Shown: positions 55,253-64,000 of the stretch, piece by piece
Position numbering within the stretch: the stretch's first letter is position 1
Layout of the letters: the number at the start of each line of letters is the position of its first letter
Assembly (NCBI GenBank): GCA_963580285.1
Contig: OY757011.1
Coordinates: 152,943,245 to 153,007,244 of the forward strand
DNA: 64,000 nt
Source: Lucinisca nassula
Taxonomy: Eukaryota > Mollusca > Bivalvia > Lucinida > Lucinidae
Reading direction: 5' to 3'
Notes under the pieces: generated by a model
The model's input: only the letters and a program-made list of their open reading frames with translations
Databases searched by the model: none
Told to the model about the DNA's origin: nothing
Translations under genes and position numbers: made by a program

Positions 55253-55258
<6 letters not shown>
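54777..55258. other. No feature recognised
   Basis: A local inverted motif with AACCACGGTTAGTTTGAAGT, AACTAGGGTTTGAAAAC and ACTTCAAACCACG lies at 54900-54965; otherwise AT-rich unique sequence. Confidence 0.4.

Positions 55259-55259
<1 letters not shown>

Positions 55260-55328
<69 letters not shown>
55260..55328. repeat. (GA)n microsatellite
   Basis: About 69 bases of pure GA. Confidence 0.98.
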
Positions 55329-55331
<3 letters not shown>

Positions 55332-55766
55332 TGAATAATAAACTCATGTATGCAGGAACATGCTGAAGTATGCGTGAAATAGACATTATAGCTGTATAGT
55401 TTAGGCAAGCAAATTCATGAACGTGGTGTATCACGAGGAGACACAGTGATGTGTTTTGCATAATAGAAATCAGTCAGTGGTACGCCACGTTCATGTTGAC
55501 TCGTTTCTAATTGTTCTGGCAGTGACCTGGTATCTCAGACCTTTCCGTGTGAATGTGATTACTGACAGAAAAAGTGAAACTTACTATTGATCTGACAGTA
55601 TTAATATCGAGTCAAAGTTTTGAATGACTTCGTTTGCATACCTATAACAATACGTATATGCAGGGACAAGGTACCGTGAAGTAGAAATGAAATATGAAAA
55701 GAACAGTCTGTGTTGAGAAGAGGATAAAAAGGAAATTACTGGCTGAATGCCAAAGGCCGCAAGGGT

Positions 55767-57381
55767 GTATTACGTTACGGGTTTTGTTAAAATTGGAAAC
55801 AGAAATCTGGCCATGGCAGAAGTATGTTGGCAGTGCGTAAATCTACCTGACTTGACAATTAAGTCTAGTACCTGTAAGAACAAATTTTCGTTTATGTTAT
55901 TTGGTGTATTTTCTTGGTCTCTAAAGTAGTAATGGGGGAGGTTATCCGACAGATACCTTCTTCTTTCGGCTGCAAAACGAGGGCAGGTAAAGAAACAGTG
56001 ATTTGCACTTTCGAAGCTACCACATTGGCATGAAAGACTATCCACTATATTCTTGTGAAAAAGATCTGAATTGAGAGAACTGTATTGTATTCTCAAGCGT
56101 GCATGGAGAATTTGTCGTATGCGTGATCCTACATTATAATATTTTGGTGGTCTTTTCAGGTTGCTATTTAACTGGTATTTAAATGATGCTACTGAAGAAG
56201 CCTGGTTCATGGCATCTGGTAAGTTATTCCATGCTTGAAAGACATACGGTAAAAAGGAATCTCTAAAGAGGTTGGTGTTCGCTCTGAAGGAATGTCGCTC
56301 GGAAGGAATGAAAATGGTCGGCGTTACTGAGGTTATAGGAAGACGTGTGTTGAACGAGTGGTGGAAAAAGTTCGACTAGATTATTTGGGGTTAGTCCATG
56401 TACGATTTTGTAGAATATGATGGGTTTGCGCTTATTTCGTCTTTCCTGGAGTGTACCGCAACCTAGTTCAGAGTACAATCTCTCAATACTGCATAGCTTT
56501 GTTGCACCACTGACTATTCTTGCAGCTTCGGTACGAATAACGTCAAGTTGTTTCTTGGTGGCTCCAAACCGAATCACTGTATTCTAGTATGAGTCGTATA
56601 TATGCAAAGTACATTTTCTCCAGTGATTTTTGGATCACTCGGTATTTGAGAACTCGAAGCAGATTTACTTTTGTCCATGCGCTTTTAGAAATATTCTCTA
56701 TATGATATGACAATACGCAGTTGCTTGAGAAGGTAAGGCCTAAATATTTATGCTTGTTGGTTTCGTTCATAATTATATTGTTCTAGTTACGATAAAGCAG
56801 AAAGTTTTGTTAGCACTGACGTTAACAAGCCCATCTTCTGTCCAAACGAATATAAACCGAAGGTTCGAGTTTAGAAGTCTAGCAGCAGTATTCGGACATT
56901 CCAGAGCAATATAAAAACTGGTGTCGGCAAATACTAGAATAGAACAGCCTGTTCTGGTTACAGTGTCATTGATAAAGATAAGAAATAAGATAGGTCTCAA
57001 GATAGATCCCTGGGGAACGCCCATAAGAACAGGAGTCAAGTCTGAGTTCTGGCCGCTCAGCACAACAAGTTGCCGTCGGCCTGAGATATAGCTGCAAAAC
57101 CACTTCAGAATGGCTTCGGAACAGCCGATACCAGAAAGTTTGTGGAGTAAACCTTTGTGCCAGATCTGTCGAGTCACAGAACACTATAGTCTTTTACCAC
57201 CAGAACGGCTTAGAAGGGAGATAGTCCTAAAGTTACTAGGATTCGATTTATCATCTTTCTTCTGTATAGATGTCAAATTGGTGTCCTTCCAAAGTACCCC
57301 TGCTGGAGCGAATGGTTAAATTCGATAGAAAAGGGGTTTGCAAGATATTAAACGCCTTCTTTGAGAAGGCGGGTACTGACT
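55767..57381 (-). pseudogene. LINE reverse transcriptase remnant, 3' part
   Basis: Read 57381 to 55767: STRLLKEG, KKDDKSNPSNFR, HKGLLHKLSGIGCSEAILKW, GVPQGSILRPILFLIFINDT, VFADTSFYI, KYLGLTFSS, YKIVHGLTPNN, and a C-terminal Cys/His region CQCGSFESANHCFFTCPRF. This is the RT order of Jockey-type LINEs. One Asp of the FADD catalytic motif is deleted (VFADTSF) and G of SILGP is R; frameshifts are numerous. The C-terminal C-C-H-C block is usual for the clade. The upstream portion lies at 62427-62740, separated by the 5-kb insert. Confidence 0.85.
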
Positions 57382-57599
57382 TACAACAACGCAATCGGCA
57401 AGTTAGCAATCGGTCTTCTCCCAGACGTACTTTTGATGTTGTTTGAGACGAATATCAAATACGTGCCGAAAGCTTTGTTGCACCGTTTTGAACTTTCCAT
57501 CACGTGCTTCTGAACCGGTATTTTAGATGATTGACACACGTCTTTGGACGTTTTAAGCGTGGGCGGGATAATAGCGCTGTCAGTTAATGTTACGATCGA

Positions 57600-57955
57600 T
57601 TTTAATACTGCTCAAAAGAAGATTGTGGATACTCGTTAAAACCTCGAAGCGGTTCTAACCAGCAGTACCCACAATCTATAGTCTGCTCAAAACAGAGATT
57701 GTGGATACTCGTTAAAACCTCTAGGTGGCGACATGGCTTGAGATGTCATTTCATCTCAATGTTGGGTAAAAGTCCCACAAAATTGAAAGCAACGTCTCCA
57801 AAATGACCTATACAGTGTTGACGGGGACGTTAAACCTCAAATCAAACAAAATACACAAAACCTCGAGACGGTTCTTACCAGCAGTACCCACAAGCGAATA
57901 TATATTCATCTCAAAACAGATTGTGGATACTCGTTTAAACCTCGAGGCTGTAGCA
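57600..57955. repeat. Cluster of degenerate palindromic cores around a SINE fragment
   Basis: Three occurrences of AGATTGTGGATACTCGTT, each followed by (A)AACCTCGA/CTA, and two of GGTTCT(A/T)ACCAGCAGTACC. A family S fragment lies at 57730-57855 between the second left arm and its right arm. Confidence 0.6.
57730..57855 (+). mobile_element. SINE (family S), 5'-truncated
   Basis: TGGCTTGAGATGTCATTTCA to GGGGACGTTAAACCTCAAAT; only the 3' ~125 bases. Confidence 0.8.
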
Positions 57956-58029
57956 AAACAAGAAAGAACAATGGATGAACCCCTGTATATACATGTATTA
58001 AAGTGGTCGAGCCGGCACTCGACATTGAA

Positions 58030-58205
58030 TCAAGCGTGGTAGCTCAATGGTATAGTGCACCTGCCTGTGATGCTAGAGGCCCCCGGTTTGATTCCCGGCA
58101 GCGGTAATAAAACTGCGGTGTCCGAACATGCTCCGGGTGAATGCCACAAAGTGCACCGTCCTCCGCATCGGGACGTTAACTGGGAGGCCCATTCTGTGCA
58201 GTTTA
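58030..58205 (+). mobile_element. tRNA-headed SINE (family T)
   Basis: AAGCGTGGTAGCTCAATGG (A box), GGCCCCCGGTTTGATTCCCG (B box), body with CCGCATCGGGACGTTAACTG. Better preserved than the copy at 19783-19980. Confidence 0.8.
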
Positions 58206-58630
58206 AAGATTTCTTCGTTATTACATGATTACTGTGTATGTTTTCATCCTGCAGACCTGGATCGGCAATGACCGATCACACAAGAATTGAAAACGCTCCA
58301 ATGTTGATTCGACCGATATAGATAGAAATAGTAGAAAGAATGAATTGGAGAGGAGCAAATTCTTTCCTTTAAGAAAAGAAAATAAATAAATAAAAAAATC
58401 AGAAAATAAATAAATAAAAAAATATTTGTCACTTAATTGCTCGACTCGACGGTTACTGATTTTTGCGTGCCCCCCAGGAGACCTGTTGGGTCCACACTTT
58501 TAAATCTTGAAATCTTCCTACACAACCTCATTTTCATATCTGTCTAGTGGTTACTGAGAACTAATCGGGACAAAAATTGGGCGGAAAAAAGAGAAGAAAC
58601 CCAGAAAAACTAATGTCTCGTTTTGGAGAC

Positions 58631-58735
58631 TTAACCCTTATCCTGCTGAATAAATTAATTTAGCCACACCCATTGTTGGCTACCAAAGCATCATGCAGCC
58701 CATGTATTTCTTCAAGCCCAGATGGGCGGGGGCCA
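58631..58735. mobile_element. Fragments: TTAA MITE (family H) start and SINE S head
   Basis: CCCTTATCCTGCTGAATAAA after TTAA (58631-58634) is the family H left end. It is truncated at about 58685, where a SINE head piece (ATGCAGCCCATGTATTTC...) begins. Confidence 0.6.
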
Positions 58736-58998
58736 CAACACTGTATAGGTCATTTTGGAGACGTCACTTCCAATTTCGTGGGACTTTTACCAGACATTGA
58801 GATGAAATGACTTCTCAAGCCCTGTCGCCCAATGAAACCTATAGGGTTTATATACATGGACGGTCTGACTCGCAACACATTTCCTAGGCAGGCTCAGAAC
58901 CTCTAAGCTGTTTACCAGTACTCGTGTTCGGTCAGCTCTGCGTGGAAACATCATGCAGCCCAGTCTATTTTTGCAAGCCATGATGGGCGGGGCTATTC
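58736..58998 (-). mobile_element. SINE (family S), lacking tail
   Basis: AACACTGTATAGGTCATTTT to AAGCCATGATGGGCGGGG; the tail end is missing and replaced by another SINE head piece, suggesting a tandem or nested arrangement. Confidence 0.78.
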
Positions 58999-59175
58999 AC
59001 AGAAACAGTAGGAAGTTCCAACTTTGAGCGGTAGGGGTCAAAATTAAAAACGTGTGTTTGTATGGTTCGTATCAAGTACGAGACTAAGAAGATGTAATCA
59101 CAGTGTTGGGAACAGAACTTTATTGAGCATCAATGATGGGAAATGCCGAATCCGGCGTATTTTTTACGCCAGTTT

Positions 59176-59467
59176 TGTTTGTTTGATTTGAAGTTTAACG
59201 TCCCCGTCAACACTGTAAAGGTCATTTTGGAGACGTTGCTCCCAATTTTGTGGGACTTTTACCCGACATTGAGATGAAATGACTTCTCAAGCCCTGTCGC
59301 CCAATGAAACCAATAGGGTTTATTAGCATGGACGGTCCGCCTCGCACCGCGGTTCCTGGACAGACTTAGATCCTCAAAGCCGTTTACCAGTACTAGTGTG
59401 CGGGCCGGATTCAGCTCTGCGTGGAAGCATCGTGCAGCCCATATATTTCTTCAAGCCCCTATGGGCA
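59176..59467 (-). mobile_element. SINE (family S), full length
   Basis: TTGTTTGATTTGAAGTTTAA to TTCAAGCCCCTATGGGCA. Flanks TTTTTACGCCAGTTTT (59161-) and TTTTTACGCCTGATTTT (59468-) are a long target duplication with one difference. Confidence 0.85.
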
Positions 59468-59484
59468 TTTTTACGCCTGATTTT

Positions 59485-60155
59485 GCGTAAAGTTTCCAGT
59501 CGTGGCCAGTATTTTTTCTCCTGTCGCGTTCGTCTTTGTAAATGACAGCGAGTGCTCAATTGATCAAAGGATTTAACAGTCTCAGGTCTGTAGGCTGGTG
59601 GGTATTGCCTATCGCGACTGCGGAAAAAAATGACAGGTCCATCTTGCGACACTCGGGTGTGCTGTGACAAATCAAGCATGTGGCTGATTAACACTTATTG
59701 AATGTTCCCGGATTTTTGTACACACACTTGGATTATCGGTAATTTGATTGTTGAGAAAATGTCGGGGTATAATTAAAGAAAGCGCTCATTACCTATATTT
59801 TGATTAAAAAAAAAAAAACAGAATCGTCGATATTGCGATTCCCTATCTAACACCATTATCCATACCATCAACAAATAACAAAATGCGTTAAACTGGCAAA
59901 TAAATCAATTTTTGGCTATTAAACTTTAAAAATAGAATAACCAAACTAATCATAACTGAACTTTATTTTATCAGATGCATTAGTTTGAATTTTAAAAATT
60001 GATTCGAAAATAAACATTTTTTATGTGGAAGTTCGCCATTGCGACTGACCGGAGAAATGACCCGAATTACATACGGTTCAAGCCCCAAAGTCTTTCGGAT
60101 CCTTACGCGACACATGTTCATGGTGCTGCCTGACACAACAGCCTATAATACTGGC
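59485..60155. other. No feature recognised
   Basis: AT-rich, inside the 5-kb insert. No transposase-like frame was found here. Confidence 0.4.
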
Positions 60156-60156
60156 G

Positions 60157-60285
60157 CTTCAGATGTCTGTAAACTTTAGCCATAAACTCCCAAAGCCTGC
60201 CCTGGCGAGTCGGACATGCAACGCTTCAGATGTCTGTTAACTTTAGCCATAAACTCCCAAAGCCTGCCCTGGCGAGTCGGACCAT
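60157..60285. repeat. Direct tandem duplication, about 63 bp
   Basis: CGCTTCAGATGTCTGTAAAC through CCTGGCGAGTCGGAC occurs twice in succession with a single inserted T in the second copy. Confidence 0.92.
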
Positions 60286-60450
60286 CCGAGCATATAAACC
60301 ATATCGGTTTAACTGGGTGGCAGGGATTGAAATGTCATTTTATCTAAACGTCGGGTAAAAATTTCACACAAAACTGGAAGTAATGTCTCCAAAATGACCT
60401 AAATAATGTTAATGGGGATGTTTAACCTCAAATCATGTAAACAAACAATC
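60286..60450 (+). mobile_element. SINE (family S), diverged 3' part
   Basis: GCATATAAACCATATCGGTT, TGAAATGTCATTTTATCTAA, TGTCTCCAAAATGACCTAAA, GATGTTTAACCTCAAATCA. Confidence 0.72.
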
Positions 60451-60509
60451 TAACAGAAAAGCAGAACTATTGGTCAATTAAAGTCCGTTATTGGTCACAT
60501 GAAATCTGA

Positions 60510-60732
60510 TGGGAATGACTTGGCAGATTTTCCACATTTTTCAAAAGGGGGCAACTTTCGGAACTTCCTGTTTGCTTTTCTATAAGCTTTGTCCCACGAA
60601 AAAGGGGTCTACTCTTAAAGGAAAGAATTTGCTCCTTAGGAGCAAATTCTTTCGTTAAGAGTTGACCCTCATTGACATGGGAGACTAAAATACGCTTGAA
60701 AGAGTTGCCTCCCCTGAAGGTGTATGCATTCC
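60510..60732. mobile_element. TTAA-type hairpin MITE (family D), flanks decayed
   Basis: GATGGGAATGACTTGGCAG to TGTATGCATTCCAC, with hairpin CTTAAAGGAAAGAATTTGCT / AGCAAATTCTTTCG. Confidence 0.7.
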
Positions 60733-60920
60733 ACTGAAAGTCTGAAACAATATATTTGTCACTTAATTGCTCTACTCGACGATTAGTAAAATATTTGGGC
60801 GGATTTTTGCGTGTTATTTCATGATTTTATGGGCCCACCCTTTTAAATTTTGAAACCTTCCTCACAACTGGACAAAAAATGGGCGGGAAAAAGAAACCCA
60901 GAAAACCCAATAAGTCTTAA

Positions 60921-61059
60921 CCCTTATCCTGCTGAATATATATTTAGCCTCAGCAATTGCCGACTGTCAAACATGAAAATTTCTTAACATTATTCACAAG
61001 CTGCATGGCAAACAGTGTAGGACCTCATCTCTGTTTGCAAAAGTAGGAGTTGTTATGGG
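60921..61059. mobile_element. TTAA-flanked MITE (family H), short
   Basis: CCCTTATCCTGCTGAATATA ... GGAGTTGTTATGGG with TTAA at 60917-60920 and 61060-61063. Part of the centre is deleted. Confidence 0.72.
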
Positions 61060-61115
61060 TTAAATATACACTAAAGCCACTTTATAACTGAGCCTCCTGT
61101 TGTGCCCATTTCTGT

Positions 61116-61402
61116 TTGTTTGTTTGATTTGAGGTTTAATGTCACCTTCAACACTGTATAGGTCATTTTGGAGACGTTGCTTCCAATTTTGTGGGACTTT
61201 TACCCGTCATTGAGATGAAATGACATCTCAAGCCCTGTCACCCAATGAAACCAATAGGGTTTATAAGTATGGGCGGGCTGCCTCGCATCGCTTTGTATGG
61301 GCAGGCTTAGATCCTCTAAGCGCTTTACCAGTACTCGTGTAGTCTGCGTGGTAGCCTCGTGCAGCCCATCTTTATCTTCAAGCCCCGATGGGCGGGGGCC
61401 GA
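61116..61402 (-). mobile_element. SINE (family S)
   Basis: TTGTTTGATTTGAGGTTTAA to CAAGCCCCGATGGGCGGGGG. Duplication CCATTTCTGT at 61106-61115 and 61403-61412. Confidence 0.86.
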
Positions 61403-61759
61403 CCATTTCTGTATGCATTGGAATTGCACAGGGAGGGTAAATTACAAGGATTCGTGTCAAAAATACATTGTGTATAAAGAAGTTGTTTTGTGAAAGCAAA
61501 ATGTAGGACAAAGGGTTAATTCTTTCATGGAGGTTTAAAATATTAGGCAATAGTAATTATATATCAGTTCTCAACAAGCTGTTGTATGATAAGCACTAAA
61601 TCAAGGCGAGATGCAAAGGACTAAACTCAACCATTATAGATAAAGGTATGCACATGTATGTAATCAGACCGGACAGTCGTCGGCAGTCGCGAGCGGACGA
61701 CAAAGGCAACCAGCGGAAAGGGGAAGCGTTCCCGACTGCCACCGAGTGTAGGCTGGGAA

Positions 61760-61994
61760 TTTTTTTTTTTTTTTTTTTTTTTTGGTTTTACGGCCCTTTC
61801 AAGATTATTTCACTCATATCGAGCCGATCGTTAATCAAAGGTGGGCGAAAACCGGAGTACCCGGAGAAAAATCACCTGACCTTCCGTTGCAGAACATGGC
61901 GTCTCACATGTGACCCGAGCGAGGCTCGAACCACAGCGGTGAGAGACCAAATGATCCAGAGTCAGCGCTCTTAACCACTAGGCCACGGAGGCCC
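61760..61994 (-). mobile_element. Full-length tRNA-derived SINE (family V) with 14-bp duplication
   Basis: On the minus strand: GGCCTCCGTGGCCTAGTGGT (A box), GTGGTTCGAGCCTCGCTCGG (B box), then CCGGGTACTCCGGTTTTCGC, AACGATCGGCTCGATATGAG, GGGCCGTAAAACC and a 23-base A tail. GTGTAGGCTGGGAA flanks both ends (61746-61759, 61995-62008). Perfect duplication and long A tail indicate a recent insertion. Confidence 0.9.
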
Positions 61995-62049
61995 GTGTAG
62001 GCTGGGAAAATAGTCCCGGACTGAGATCCAAACTTTCGATCAAGCCCTA

Positions 62050-62150
62050 TATTCCACTTTCTTTGTAAACAGTGTAGACCCCGATCAGACGGTGCGTTCT
62101 GTGGCACCTGATCTGAGTCTCCATTGCTTGCCAAGCCTCTCACAGCGAAC
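62050..62150. mobile_element. Fragment of TTAA-type MITE centre
   Basis: AACAGTGTAGACCCCGATCA / CCTGATCTGAGTCTCCATTG, resembling family H/I centres without termini. Confidence 0.5.
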
Positions 62151-62426
62151 ATTCTCTACTGAAATCATATACGCTAATTGGTGATTGATTTTTTACATGA
62201 CCCGTGGCGTCATGCAGTAGATTTTTGACAATCGCTTAGCTCCGCCCTCTCCTGTGGGTTAACCGCTATTGGATGGTGATGTTAAGTATTGATTACGGTC
62301 AGTTTGACATTCTTGTCTCTTGATACACCTATTCTGGTGTAGCGTGTCAGTGTTTTTTGACGTATCTGCTCTTTAATGAACCGACGGGACATGACGTATT
62401 GCTAACTTGCCGATTGCGTTGTTGTA

Positions 62427-62740
62427 GTCGGGACCGCAGGCCTTAGTAACCTCTAGGTGTTTGAGAACGTCGCTGATGTCCTGTTCGGTAATGCATGGAA
62501 TAGATTCTAACTTCAATGTATGTTCCTGTGGCGGGAGATTGGGTAGCGGTTTATTCGTATCATAAGTTTATCCAAGTATTTTTTTCTAGTTGCATGTGTA
62601 ACTTTATTACGGATGTGTTTGTACTTATCTCAATGAAAGTTAGTAGATGTTCTTAAAAATGTTGATACGCACGCTTTCAGTTTCTTATTAGTCGTAAACG
62701 TTTAATATAACAAGTAATCCAATGATGGTCTTCGCCAGGT
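62427..62740 (-). pseudogene. LINE remnant upstream of the RT core
   Basis: Read from 62740: YKHIRNKVTHATRKKYLDKL, then PCITEQDISDVLKHLEVTKA and CGPD. This is the stretch that in Jockey-type LINEs precedes the RT core, and the natural continuation (STRLLKEG) is at about 57375. Frameshifts are present between the two phrases. Confidence 0.75.
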
Positions 62741-62744
62741 AATA

Positions 62745-62885
62745 GCCAATTGGCCATTTTGTGGGAAAGTAACTGTCCTTTTGGCTTTCCGCTAATGATG
62801 CTTCTTTCCCTTGGTGTCTCTGATGGGAGCTATGGGTTAATTGTATCGATTCCTGATCATTGCCTTCACTTCTATTTTTAATAAT
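62745..62885 (+). mobile_element. PLE tail fragment, uninterrupted
   Basis: AATTGGCCATTTTGTGGGAA, CTGTCCTTTTGGCTTTCC, TTGTATCGATTCCTGATCAT, ending CACTTCTATTTTTA. It serves as the empty-site reference for the insertion at 5158. Confidence 0.75.
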
Positions 62886-62935
62886 GACAACGTTCTTGTG
62901 ATTGATTTTTCTGAGGCTTGCAAAACGGTGTCACT

Positions 62936-63147
62936 CATTACGAAAACACGCCTATACAAATATATTGTAACCTTTATCGCCGAAAAAAAAATGAAAATTT
63001 TATGATAAAAATGGGATATTTTTCTTATTTCTGCTCTAAAATATAGCAGAAATAAGAACAATTAGGTTTACCCCTCTAAAACCCAGTTTTACTGTATAAA
63101 AGTGGGGTTCGAAAGGGTCAAAACTATATAGGCGTGTATTCGTGATG
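62936..63147. mobile_element. Type A MITE lacking the hairpin
   Basis: Ends CATTACGAAAACACGCC and GGCGTGTATTCGTGATG. CTTATTTCTGCTCTAAAATA joins TA-GCAGAAATAAG directly, so exactly the hairpin is missing. Confidence 0.88.
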
Positions 63148-63505
63148 TATGCACTGCACATTGGAATCGATGTCAGGTTCAATTTCGGGTTTTCTAACGA
63201 GGTCGGATGTGACTTTGATATGCCATTATTATTATTTTCATGTTTCCAAAATAATAATATTTTTATTGATAGTAACCCTTCTAAATGCTGTCTTCTTAGC
63301 AACAAAAAAGCAAATAGCAGTTGAGTAATACGACGTGCGTCGTCGTCTCATTAAAGTGCAAAACAATGGCACGCTGAACAAGAATTTGCATCACAAAGAC
63401 ATGTATGTCAAAATACAAAGAAGAATTCTTCAGACTGGCACCATATATTGTTATTAACATTTCGTCAGCTGCCTGAAAGGTTCGGCCTATTAACTAACGA
63501 CTATC
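63148..63505. other. No feature recognised
   Basis: Short ATT repeats at 63225-63262; otherwise unique sequence. Confidence 0.4.
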
Positions 63506-63705
63506 TATGCAGTGAAATGAACACCCCTAAACCTCATTTTAAATAGAGAAAAGTGGGGTTTACGGGGGTATACCTTATTTTTCTTATTTCTGCTCTAAGA
63601 CATAGGTTGTAGGTACTGGTTAGAACCGCCTCATTGAGGCGGTTCTAACGAGCACCCACAACCTATGTTTACAGTATAAATATGAAAATTATCACGGATT
63701 AACAA
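63506..63705. mobile_element. Type B palindromic MITE, right end missing
   Basis: CAGTGAAATGAACACCCC at left, core near 63640 intact, truncated after TATCACGGATTAACAA where the next type B element starts. Confidence 0.82.
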
Positions 63706-63954
63706 TACGATAACACACACGTGCGACATAGTGCATGTTTTGTCACATTTCTATAAAGGCTACTTTTCCGATGAAAATCCTTGATATTTTTCAATTTATA
63801 CTGCAAATATAGGCTTTGGGTGCTCGTCAGAAACGCCTAATTGGGACTGTTCTAACAAGTACCCACAATCTTTGTCTTGGATTAAAAATAAGAAAACGTT
63901 AATCTCAGTTTTCTCTTTAGAGGGTGTTCATTTCACGGACTTATTTACATAATG
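63706..63954. mobile_element. Type B palindromic MITE, adjoining
   Basis: Begins TACGATAACACACACGTGCG, decayed core near 63838 and ends TTTCACGGACTTATTTACAT then AATG. Opposite arm order to its left neighbour. Confidence 0.82.
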
Positions 63955-64000
63955 TAAAACACAAGAACAACCGTCTTACGATAGAAACCATATATCATTA

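Larger units (their letters stand above)
57382..62426. mobile_element. 5-kb insert with perfect 29-bp inverted ends
   Basis: TACAACAACGCAATCGGCAA plus GTTAGCAAT at 57382-57410 is matched exactly in inverse at 62398-62426. LINE coding sequence stops at the outer edge on one side and resumes on the other, so the span behaves as an insertion. It contains SINEs, core-like hairpins and MITEs but no recognisable transposase. Target duplication is not clear (outer flanks CTGAC-T and GTCGG). Confidence 0.62.

Noticed and set aside
61900..61994. A functional tRNA gene on the minus strand
   Set aside because: It is the head of a full-length SINE with A tail and 14-bp duplication.

Overview
The window is animal nuclear DNA: AT-rich, full of microsatellites and dispersed repeats, with one protein gene broken into GT-AG exons. 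The repeat repertoire (tRNA-headed SINEs whose tails carry a GACGTTAAAC-type motif, long tandem arrays rich in AGGTCA/TGACCT, Penelope-like retroelements) suggests a mollusc, most likely a bivalve. That placement is inference, not a database result.

GENE. The only convincing host gene lies on the minus strand. Its ATG is at 38241 and eight coding exons were placed by reading splice sites: 38241-38031, 34836-34705, 33548-33396, 30499-30361, 25908-25776, 18192-18058, 14243-14140 and 11692-11568. Reading phase agrees at every junction. Together they encode 377 complete residues of an SLC6 (sodium:neurotransmitter symporter) protein, from the N-terminus through TM7. The exons for TM8-12 were not found and probably lie left of the window. 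Residues suggest an amino-acid rather than a monoamine transporter, and three of the five chloride ligands known from the family are replaced.

REPEATS. The rest is mostly mobile DNA in nested layers. (1) About 40 copies or remnants of a palindromic core (GGGTACTCGTTAGAACCGCC and its inverse) sit inside at least three kinds of short non-autonomous element. Type A ends in CATYACGAAAACACGCC and leaves no visible target-site duplication. Type B shares the CATYACG tip but has different arms. A third kind is Tigger/pogo-like, with CAGT ends and a TA duplication. (2) A Penelope-like retroelement (PLE) is present as RT remnants at 1-2528, 36272-37064 and 41415-42444, plus many 3' tails. (3) Two degraded LINEs lie at 48265-48865 and 55767-57381/62427-62740; the second is split by a 5-kb insert with perfect 29-bp inverted ends. 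(4) A dead Tc1-like transposase at 45205-46287 is interrupted by a SINE with a 13-bp duplication. (5) There are at least four SINE groups, three TTAA-flanked MITE families, a hAT-like 1.08-kb element at 6657-7737, minisatellites at 8935-10770, 14540-14833, 42880-44340, 47340-48050 and 50283-50740, and AG, GT, AAT and GAT microsatellites.

LAYOUT. 1-11567: PLE remnants, hAT-like element, AGGTCA arrays. 11568-38241: the SLC6 gene, with introns packed by elements that often stop within a few tens of bases of splice sites. 38242-64000: upstream or intergenic DNA with Tc1, LINE, SINE and MITE layers and no further host gene seen.

The strongest candidate for something undescribed is the palindromic core carried by elements with unrelated ends. 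Next is the apparent zero-duplication insertion of type A, supported by four occupied sites that can be compared with sister repeats.
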